Assembly: GCA_031276475.1 (NCBI GenBank)
Contig: JAISMZ010000276.1
Coordinates: 1-6,497, forward strand
Direction of reading: 5' to 3'
DNA length: 6,497 bases
DNA from: Coriobacteriales bacterium
GTDB taxonomy: Bacteria; Actinomycetota; Coriobacteriia; Coriobacteriales; UBA8131
Shown here piece by piece: positions 1-5,330 of this stretch. The stretch's first letter is position 1. Each line of letters starts with the position of its first letter. The position numbers and the translations under genes are program-made. The notes below the pieces were generated by a model. It made no database searches, was not told the origin of the DNA, and was given only the letters and a program-made list of their open reading frames with translations.

Positions 1-59
1 CCGTCCTGTTTTCCAGACAGCCGTCTGTTACTGGGCAGCATCTCATGAAAACAGGACGG
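1..59. repeat. 13-bp perfect inverted repeat (hairpin/cruciform) at window edge
   Basis: The arm at 1-13 (CCGTCCTGTTTTC) is exactly complementary to 47-59 (GAAAACAGGACGG). A smaller stem, 14-18 (CAGAC) with 23-27 (GTCTG), begins directly inside the outer stem. The left arm starts at the first base of the window, so the repeat may extend further upstream. There is no T-tract after the right arm, so this is not a classical Rho-independent terminator for rightward transcription. The right arm is shared with a second hairpin at 51-74, so only one of the two can form at a time. I interpret it as part of a REP-like palindromic element lying upstream of yerC. Confidence 0.6.
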
Positions 60-79
60 ATGAACCGTCCCTGTGTCCC
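51..79 (-). repeat. REP-like palindromic repeat, copy A
   Basis: Read on the minus strand, the core GGGACACAGGGACGGTT (79 down to 63) matches the element at 5265-5283, which reads GGGACACAAAGGGACGGTT on the plus strand and differs only by an extra AA. Here the core forms a hairpin in which 51-59 (ACAGGACGG) pairs with 65-74 (CCGTCCCTGT), with one bulged base and the loop ATGAA. Repeats of this type are scattered between genes in many Coriobacteriia and clostridia and may be mobilised by Y1 (RAYT/TnpA_REP) transposases. No transposase is present in this window. The assignment rests on the two copies here plus recall of the family. Confidence 0.6.
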
Positions 80-105
80 AAACGCAGCATCTGGAAAGGA
101 CGCCC

Positions 106-444
106 GTGTTGGCTCGCAATGCCACCAAAGCAGAACTCGCCCAGCTCTACCAGGCGCTGGCCGGCGTTGCCACGCCCGAGCAGGCGGCCGCGCTGCTGGA
201 AGACGTCTGCACCATCGCCGAGGTGAACGAGATGGCGCAGCGCCTGGAGGTGGCCTTTTTGCTGGACGCCGGGGAGTCCTATCTGGCCATCCAAGATAAG
301 ACCGGCTGCTCGCCGACCACCATCGCCCGCGTCTCCAAGGCGCTGAACTACGGCCCGGGCGGCTACCGGGCGGTGATTGACGCGGCGAGCGCCACGGCGA
401 GCGGTGCTGGAGCGGCGGCAGGCGACGCCGGTCGGGGACTTTAA
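106..444 (+). CDS. yerC: YerC/YecD-family TrpR-related DNA-binding protein
   Basis: Small predicted cytoplasmic DNA-binding protein of the TrpR-like superfamily, 112 residues from the chosen start. The family signature is clear. A 'DVCTIAEVNEMAQRLEVAFLL' type helix block lies at about 33-53, then the helix-turn-helix 'YLAIQDKTGCSPTTIARVSK' (59-78) and 'ALNYGPGGY' (79-87). This closely follows Bacillus subtilis YerC as I recall it. The regulatory target is not evident, and nothing here shows tryptophan binding. I chose GTG 106 because GGAAAGGA at 93-100 gives a well-spaced Shine-Dalgarno sequence (TTG 109 is nearly as good). An upstream in-frame GTG at 73 lies inside the REP-like repeat and has no ribosome-binding site. 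The last ~20 residues are Ala/Gly/Ser-rich, beyond the usual family end. dnaE follows 46 bp downstream on the same strand, so co-transcription is likely. Confidence 0.88.
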   Translation: MLARNATKAELAQLYQALAGVATPEQAAALLEDVCTIAEVNEMAQRLEVAFLLDAGESYLAIQDKTGCSPTTIARVSKALNYGPGGYRAVIDAASATASGAGAAAGDAGRGL

Positions 445-476
445 GATGCGGGCCGTCCTCCTCCACAACTTTGTTT

Positions 477-483
477 GAAAGGT
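477..483 (+). promoter_or_regulatory. dnaE ribosome binding site
   Basis: GAAAGGT ends 7 bases before the ATG at 491 and fixes the dnaE start. That start places the PHP motif HLHNH at residues 5-9, as expected for the family. No promoter or terminator is evident in the 46-bp gap after yerC. Confidence 0.7.
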
Positions 484-490
484 CACTAAT

Positions 491-3400
491 ATGGGCTTTG
501 TCCATCTGCACAACCATACCGAATACTCGCTGCTGGACGGCGCCACCCGCGTTGACGCGCTGGCAAAGCAGGCGCTGGAATTTGGCATGAACGCCGTTGC
601 CATCACCGACCACGGCTACCTCTATGGCGTGCCGGCCTTTGTCTCGGCCTGCAACAAGGTGGGCGTCAAGCCGATTATAGGCTGTGAGATATATTTTACT
701 CCCGACAGCGAGTTGCGGCGCGACCGCAAGCCTGACCTCTACCATATGATACTTCTGGCCAAGGACCAGACGGGCTATGGTAATCTTTTGCGAATATGTT
801 CGCAAGCTGCTACCAACAACTTCTACTACAAGCCGCGGGTACCCGTGGAGGCGCTGCGCAAACACAGCGAGGGGCTGATTGCCACCTCGGCCTGCGTGGC
901 CGGCATCGTTCCCAAGTGCCTGCTGGCCGCCCAACACGACGAGGCGCTGCGTTGGGGGCAGACCTTTCGCGATATCTTTGGGCCCGAGGACTTCTACATC
1001 GAGCTCCAGGACCAGGGTCTCGTCTTTCGCAACGACGAAAAGGGCTCAACCACGGTCGCCACGCTCACCCAGCAGCAGCTGAATGTTCAGCTGGACGCGT
1101 TGGCCCGCGAGCTGGGCCTGCGCACCACCGCCGCCAACGACCTGCATTACCTGCGTCGCGAGGACTCCGTAACCCAAGACATCATGCTTTGCATCGGCAC
1201 CAACTCGCGCTTTGACGACCCCAGCCGGCTGCGCTTTGAAAACGACCAGTTCTACATGAAGAGCGAGGCCGAAATGCGCGAGCTGATGCGCGACTTTCCC
1301 GACGCCTGCGACGCCACGGTGGAGATTGCCGCAAAATGCAACGTCCGCTTAGACGAGCAGTCCACCGCGCAGCAGGCGCAGGGCTGTGGGGTAAAGCTCT
1401 CGCATAACAAGATTTTGCCGCTGCCGGAGCTGCCGGAAGGCGTGGATGAGGACGAGATGCTCTACCGCGAGGCCGAGGCCGGTCTACTTCAGCGCTACGG
1501 CGACCCGCTGCCCGCCGAGGTGCGCGAGCGCTTTGAGTACGAATACCGAATCATCGTTGAGCAGGGCTTTCCGGCCTACTTTTTGGTGGTGCAGGAGTTT
1601 GTTGACTGGGCGCGGGCAAACGGCGTCTGGGTAGGACCTGGGCGCGGCTCGGCGGCCGGCTCGATAATCAGCTACGCGCTGGGCATCACCGCGCTCGACC
1701 CGCTGGCCAACGGTCTGCTGTTTGAGCGCTTCATGTCCACCGAGCGCGTGGAGATGCCCGATATCGACATCGACTTTGACGAAGACGGGCGCTTTGACGT
1801 GATTGAGCACCTGCGTGAGTTCTACGGTGCCGAGAAGGTCGCGCACGTCATCACCTTCTCCTCGTTAAAGGCCAAACAGGCGGTGGTCGACTCCACGCGG
1901 GTCTTCGATTACCCGATCTACGTGGGCCAGGAGATATCCAAGAAGATCCAGTTTGGCCCCGCCGCCTCGCTGAAGGCCACCTTGGGGATGCACGAGGACA
2001 AGAAGCTGAACGGCGAGCAGCGCAACAGCGACCTGATTACCGCCTACAAAGAAAACGCCGACACCCGGCGGATTGTTGACTCGGCGCTGGCCCTGGAGGG
2101 CACGATTCGCGGCGAAGGGGTACACGCCAGCGCAGTGATAATAGCACCAGCCCCAATAGCAGATTTAGTGCCGGTCAAGCTGGACACCAAGGGCGACATG
2201 ATACTGACCCAATACGACGGCAAGCACAACGCCGACCTCGGCCTGCTGAAGATGGACTTCCTCGGCCTGCGCACCCTGAACGTCTTGATGAAGGCCCAGG
2301 AATACGTCCAGCGCAACCACGGGGTACGCGTAGAGATGGACGACATTCCGCTGGAAGACCCCAAGGTCTTTGAGATGCTCTCGCAGGGCAACACCTCGGG
2401 CGTTTTTCAGGTGGAGTCCTCGGGCATGACCGCGCTGCTGCGCTCGATGAACGCCGACCGCTACTCCGACGTCGTCGCGGCGATCGCGCTGTTTCGCCCC
2501 GGACCTTTGAACTCCGGCATGCTGACCGACTTCGTACAGCGCCGAACCGGGCAGCGCAAGGTGGTCTACTACGACGACCGCCTGACCGACATCCTCAAAG
2601 AGACGCACGGCGCCCTGGTCTACCAGGAGCAGGTGATGCAGATTTCTATGCGGATGAGCGGCTTTACCGCCGGCGAGTCCGACGTCGTGCGCAAGGCGGT
2701 GGCCAAGAAGAACATCAAGTTGATGAAGGAGGACGTGCGCACCTGGGCCGACGGCACCACCGAGACCATGGAGGAGCATTGGCTGGGCGGCGCCGAGCGC
2801 AACGGCTATTCGCGCAAGGTCGCCCAGACCATCTGGGATGATGTGGAGAAGTTCGCCGAGTATGCCTTTAACAAGTCCCACTCCGCGGCCTACGCCGTGA
2901 TAGTCATGCAGACCGCCTGGTTTAAGGCCTACTATCCGGTGGAATACATGGCCGCCGTGCTCTCCAGCTTTGTGGGCAAGGCCGACCGGCTGACCGGCTA
3001 CATCAGCGACACGCGGCGGATGGGCATCGCCGTGCTGCCGCCGGACGTGAACTCCTCCGGCCGCGAGTTCACGCCGACCGCCGAGGGCATCCATTTTGGC
3101 CTGGCCGGCATCCGCGGCGTGGGTGCAAGCGCCGCCGACGCGATCATCGCCGAGCGCGAAAGCGGCGGCCCCTACACCTCGCTGCACGACTTTGTCTTTA
3201 GGATCAACAACAGCTACTGTAACAAGCGAGCGGTAGAGGCGCTGATCAAGGCCGGCGCGTTTGACTCCACAGGTTATACCCGCCGCCAGATGATGCGCTT
3301 TTTAGAGATCGACTCGCTGATGGACGTTGCCGCCAAGCGCCACCGCGATAAAGCCGACGGCCAGGTCTCGCTGTTCGACCTCTTCTCAGACGACGACGCG

Positions 3401-4447
3401 GCCGCCGCGGCCGGTTTTGAGGACGACATCCCCGAGCCGGACGGCATTGAGTGGGACCGCCGCACCAAGCTGGACGCTGAGAAGGAGATCCTCAAGATGT
3501 ATGTCTCCGACCACCCGCTAAGCCCCTTTGCCGCGGCGCTCGAACGGCTCAGCGAGTATTCGCTGGGAGCCTTTCTCAGCGCCGACGACGATGAGCTGGG
3601 AGATGTGGAGAGCGCTGACCTGGGCACGGCGGGCGACGGCGTGGGCGCGGTGGCGGACGCGAGCGGTTTTGCTGGCGGCGTTGACGCGCGGCACCGAACC
3701 CCGCCCGAGAAGCGGCCGATCCGTCTGGCCGGGATGATTACCAAGCTGATGCCGATGACCTCTAAAAAAGGCGACGCGATGGCGAAGTTCGTTTTGGAGG
3801 ACACCGAGGGTTCGATCGAGGCGATTATCTTTCCACAGTATTATGAGAAGTACCGCCAGGCGGTGGTGGAAGATGCCATCGTGCAGGTGCGCTGCCGCTA
3901 CGAGCACAACGACCGCGGCTCGCAGATACTCGTTAACGAGGTGACCGCGCTCGATCTTAGGGAGGGCGCGAGCGACGCGAGTGCGGCGGGTGGCGCGGCG
4001 GCGGGTGGCGGCGCGGCGGCGGGCTGGGGTGCTGGCGCGATGGGTGGCGCGGCAGGTGAAGGCGCGGCGGCGGGTGGCGCGGAGCGGGGCGCTGGCGCGG
4101 GCTGGGACGCTGGCGCGGTGGGTGGCGCGGCAGGTGAAGGCGCGGCGGGCTGGGGTGCTGGCGGCGCGGGTGGCGCGGCGGGTGGCGGCGCGGCGGGTGG
4201 CGCGGGCGCCACAAACTCCACGGCCGTCCTGACCATAGCGGCCGAGCGCTTTAACCAGCAGACCAGCGACACGCTGATGCGCCTGCTGCGCTCGTACCCC
4301 GGCCAGAGCCCCGTGGTCTTGCAGATCTCGCAAAACGGCAACGGCTCATACCTGCGCAGCGAACTGCCTCTCACCGTGAACACCGCCTCGCCGGCCTTTC
4401 GCGACAAGCTGGAAAGCCTGCTCGGCGCCGATGCGTTACGAGGCTGA
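491..4447 (+). CDS. dnaE: DNA polymerase III subunit alpha (DnaE, replicative polymerase)
   Basis: Catalytic subunit of the chromosomal replicase, 1318 residues, longer than the usual ~1150-1180. The PHP domain (about 1-280) keeps all nine metal ligands known from mycobacterial DnaE1: H7, H9, D16, H41, E66, H85, C135, D217 and H219. An active 3'-5' proofreading exonuclease is therefore likely. The polymerase core has the GPGRGSAAGS motif (382-391) and catalytic D424 and D426 (PDIDIDF) with D589 (KMDFLGLRTL). 'FAEYAFNKSHSAAYA' (788-802) is also canonical. A helix-hairpin-helix region follows (about 850-930), then a beta-clamp motif QVSLF (958-962) and an acidic linker (967-983). The OB fold spans about 1077-1155. 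The excess length comes mainly from a Gly/Ala insert (1159-1240) before the C-terminal domain (1244-1316), plus a variable Asp/Gly/Ala segment (1031-1070). No frameshift or missing catalytic residue is seen. It probably shares a transcript with yerC. Confidence 0.97.
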   Translation: MGFVHLHNHTEYSLLDGATRVDALAKQALEFGMNAVAITDHGYLYGVPAFVSACNKVGVKPIIGCEIYFTPDSELRRDRKPDLYHMILLAKDQTGYGNLLRICSQAATNNFYYKPRVPVEALRKHSEGLIATSACVAGIVPKCLLAAQHDEALRWGQTFRDIFGPEDFYIELQDQGLVFRNDEKGSTTVATLTQQQLNVQLDALARELGLRTTAANDLHYLRREDSVTQDIMLCIGTNSRFDDPSRLRFENDQFYMKSEAEMRELMRDFPDACDATVEIAAKCNVRLDEQSTAQQAQGCGVKLSHNKILPLPELPEGVDEDEMLYREAEAGLLQRYGDPLPAEVRERFEYEYRIIVEQGFPAYFLVVQEFVDWARANGVWVGPGRGSAAGSIISYALGITALDPLANGLLFERFMSTERVEMPDIDIDFDEDGRFDVIEHLREFYGAEKVAHVITFSSLKAKQAVVDSTRVFDYPIYVGQEISKKIQFGPAASLKATLGMHEDKKLNGEQRNSDLITAYKENADTRRIVDSALALEGTIRGEGVHASAVIIAPAPIADLVPVKLDTKGDMILTQYDGKHNADLGLLKMDFLGLRTLNVLMKAQEYVQRNHGVRVEMDDIPLEDPKVFEMLSQGNTSGVFQVESSGMTALLRSMNADRYSDVVAAIALFRPGPLNSGMLTDFVQRRTGQRKVVYYDDRLTDILKETHGALVYQEQVMQISMRMSGFTAGESDVVRKAVAKKNIKLMKEDVRTWADGTTETMEEHWLGGAERNGYSRKVAQTIWDDVEKFAEYAFNKSHSAAYAVIVMQTAWFKAYYPVEYMAAVLSSFVGKADRLTGYISDTRRMGIAVLPPDVNSSGREFTPTAEGIHFGLAGIRGVGASAADAIIAERESGGPYTSLHDFVFRINNSYCNKRAVEALIKAGAFDSTGYTRRQMMRFLEIDSLMDVAAKRHRDKADGQVSLFDLFSDDDAAAAAGFEDDIPEPDGIEWDRRTKLDAEKEILKMYVSDHPLSPFAAALERLSEYSLGAFLSADDDELGDVESADLGTAGDGVGAVADASGFAGGVDARHRTPPEKRPIRLAGMITKLMPMTSKKGDAMAKFVLEDTEGSIEAIIFPQYYEKYRQAVVEDAIVQVRCRYEHNDRGSQILVNEVTALDLREGASDASAAGGAAAGGGAAAGWGAGAMGGAAGEGAAAGGAERGAGAGWDAGAVGGAAGEGAAGWGAGGAGGAAGGGAAGGAGATNSTAVLTIAAERFNQQTSDTLMRLLRSYPGQSPVVLQISQNGNGSYLRSELPLTVNTASPAFRDKLESLLGADALRG
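3965..4210 (+). repeat. GC-rich low-complexity insert encoding Gly/Ala linker in DnaE
   Basis: 82 codons (DnaE residues 1159-1240) encode almost only Gly and Ala, with a few Trp, Glu, Asp, Ser, Arg, Met and Val. The insert lies between the OB fold and the C-terminal domain. Ala codons are mainly GCG (with some GCT and GCA), whereas the body of dnaE prefers GCC. The tract is internally repetitive, with GGTGGCGCGG-like words recurring throughout, and its length is a multiple of three. I infer growth by replication slippage or unequal recombination, giving a flexible, probably disordered linker. An assembly error here is possible but unlikely to be large, because the frame is intact on both sides. 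Confidence 0.8.
4031..4148 (+). repeat. 40-bp direct repeat, two copies 78 bp apart, inside the DnaE linker
   Basis: Copies at 4031-4070 and 4109-4148 differ by one base (A at 4040, G at 4118; Met versus Val). The 78-bp offset is 26 codons, so recombination between the copies would stay in frame. Each encodes a GA(M/V)GGAAGEGAA-type segment. A shorter shared stretch containing GGCTGGGGTGCTGGCG also recurs 126 bp apart (about 4021 and 4147), again a multiple of three. Confidence 0.75.
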
Positions 4448-4484
4448 CCCTTGCGTGCCCCCATTTTGTCCACCAGGTTTCGGC

Positions 4485-4490
4485 TATAAG
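4485..4490 (+). promoter_or_regulatory. weak candidate -10 box upstream of mntA
   Basis: TATAAG (4485-4490) is 5/6 to the -10 consensus and lies 38 bp after the dnaE stop and 80 bp before the mntA ATG. No good -35 is found at normal spacing: TTGTCC at 4466-4471 leaves only 13 bp. A second weak option is TTGGTC (4519-4524) with TAAGAT (4543-4548). The gap 4448-4570 contains no convincing terminator, so read-through from dnaE is also possible. Confidence 0.25.
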
Positions 4491-4570
4491 GGAGTTCTGC
4501 TCCAGATTAGCCGGAGGCTTGGTCGTGGCTGCTCTGCTGCATTAAGATCAGTTGTCCAGAAAGGTATGTC

Positions 4571-4936
4571 ATGCCTGCTTTGCCAACAATCGAGGCGATC
4601 CGTAACAATGTTACCGCTGCCGTGTGCGACAACGCCAAGGTTAAGCGAGCCTTCCTGTTTGGCTCGTTTGCCCGTGGAGAGGCCAAGGATGCCAGCGACA
4701 TTGATATATCCCTGGATACCGAAAAAGGGTTTGGACTGATTGATGCCTGTGATGTGCGCCTTGACCTGAGCCCCCAACTAGGACGCAGTGTTGACGTGAC
4801 CGCTGTCCCCACAAAAAGAAATGCCGCATTGTATCCTGAGTTTGAGCGGGACAAGGTGCTCCTCTATGAACGAGAAGGAGCGGTTGACACTGATCTCTAT
4901 ATTGAGCCACTGCGATGCCGTAACGTCGCGCATTGA
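4571..4936 (+). CDS. mntA: MNT-domain nucleotidyltransferase, type VII antitoxin (MntA-like)
   Basis: Minimal nucleotidyltransferase of 121 residues, cytoplasmic, with no signal or membrane segment. The GSX10DXD motif is complete: G31-S32, then D43 and D45 (GSFARG...SDIDISL). The likely third metal ligand is D75 in 'SVDVTAV'. Characterised relatives (Shewanella, Aphanizomenon) use ATP to AMPylate a Tyr of the partner HEPN toxin, silencing its RNase. The intact motif supports the same chemistry here, but this is inferred. The start is supported by AGAAAGG (4558-4564) six bases before ATG 4571. The family usually ends soon after the 'RDKVLLYER' type segment (residues 93-101). Here the frame runs on for about 20 residues inside the next gene, giving a 71-bp overlap. 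Lower apparent G+C than dnaE suggests acquisition by transfer. Confidence 0.88.
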   Translation: MPALPTIEAIRNNVTAAVCDNAKVKRAFLFGSFARGEAKDASDIDISLDTEKGFGLIDACDVRLDLSPQLGRSVDVTAVPTKRNAALYPEFERDKVLLYEREGAVDTDLYIEPLRCRNVAH

Positions 4937-5207
4937 GAAATATGCCGTAACGGAAGAACGCTTCTTGACGGAAAGCGATCTCGCTGATTTACTACTGATG
5001 CCGCTCCTTCAAATTGGGGAGCTTGCCTTGAGGCTTTCACAGGAGTATCGGGATGAGAATCCTGAGATTCCCTGGAAGCAAATCATGGAGTTCCGCAACG
5101 TTATCGTCCACGACTATGATCGCGTGATTCTGCCTTGGGCCTGGAGTGATGTTGAGGACGATCTACCCGTTCTTGCGGAGCGCTGCCGAAAATCCCTTGC
5201 CGGTTAA
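4866..5207 (+). CDS. hepT: HEPN-domain RNase toxin, type VII TA (HepT-like, DUF86)
   Basis: Small all-helical HEPN protein of 113 residues. The C-terminal half carries the diagnostic pattern: 'QIGELALRLS' (49-58), 'PEIPWKQIMEF' (66-76), then RNVIVHDY (77-84). The last is an RX4HXY motif with catalytic R77 and H82, and Y84 is the expected AMPylation site. Known HepT proteins are RNases that stall growth by cutting mRNA or tRNA when not modified. ATG 4866 is chosen because 'MNEKERL' aligns with usual HepT N-termini and AAGGTG (4853-4858) lies upstream. An earlier in-frame ATG at 4821 would only add residues read out of frame from mntA. The gene starts within mntA, so translation is probably coupled. 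Function is assigned by motif and neighbour; the RNA target is unknown. Confidence 0.88.
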   Translation: MNEKERLTLISILSHCDAVTSRIEKYAVTEERFLTESDLADLLLMPLLQIGELALRLSQEYRDENPEIPWKQIMEFRNVIVHDYDRVILPWAWSDVEDDLPVLAERCRKSLAG

Positions 5208-5227
5208 AAATGACGCAATGACAATAA

Positions 5228-5262
5228 CCGAAGTGCCGCTCATTTTGCGAGCGGCACTTCGG
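5228..5262. terminator. perfect 14-bp hairpin between hepT and cysK, possible bidirectional terminator
   Basis: CCGAAGTGCCGCTC (5228-5241) pairs perfectly with GAGCGGCACTTCGG (5249-5262), loop ATTTTGC. It begins 20 bp after the hepT stop. On the plus strand it is followed by CGGGGAC, with no T-tract. On the minus strand it is followed by TTATTGT, a weak T-rich tail. It would therefore serve cysK better than hepT. A role as a plain palindromic element is an alternative. Confidence 0.55.
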
Positions 5263-5263
5263 C

Positions 5264-5312
5264 GGGGACACAAAGGGACGGTTCTTTTGTGTTGCTCAAA
5301 AGAACCGTCCCT
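5264..5312 (+). repeat. REP-like palindromic repeat, copy B, with 16-bp perfect stem
   Basis: The core GGGACACAAAGGGACGGTT (5265-5283) is the same element as copy A at 63-79, in the opposite orientation. The stem AGGGACGGTTCTTTTG (5274-5289) pairs perfectly with CAAAAGAACCGTCCCT (5297-5312) around the loop TGTTGCT. An alternative 7-bp stem, ACACAAA (5268-5274) with TTTGTGT (5286-5292), is mutually exclusive with it. The element ends 18 bp before the cysK stop codon and may also block read-through between the convergent hepT and cysK genes. Confidence 0.75.
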
Positions 5313-5330
5313 GATATATCCTGCGCGGTT

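Noticed and set aside
43..606. Minus-strand 187-codon open frame across yerC and the dnaE start
   Set aside because: It is antisense to two well-supported genes and shows no recognisable domain.
2165..3187. Long minus-strand open frame (340 codons) antisense to dnaE
   Set aside because: It lies wholly inside the conserved polymerase core of dnaE. Its His/Gly/Val-rich translation fits no family I recognise, and long antisense frames are expected in G+C-rich genes.
4021..4080. Possible G-quadruplex in the DnaE insert
   Set aside because: G-runs of three or more are few and separated by loops of 12 or more bases, so a stable canonical quadruplex is not supported.
3981..4232. Plus-strand Arg-rich open frame in the DnaE insert
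   Set aside because: It is a shifted reading of the same GC-rich repeats, with no separate start signal.
3898..4473. Minus-strand Pro/Ala-rich open frame over the DnaE insert
   Set aside because: It is the complement of the Gly/Ala tract; the repeats read as Pro/Ala in this frame. It also runs past the dnaE stop without a plausible start signal.
4821..4865. Upstream in-frame ATG extending hepT by 15 residues
   Set aside because: The added residues are an out-of-frame reading of mntA and do not resemble a HepT N-terminus; ATG 4866 fits the family and has a nearby AAGGTG.
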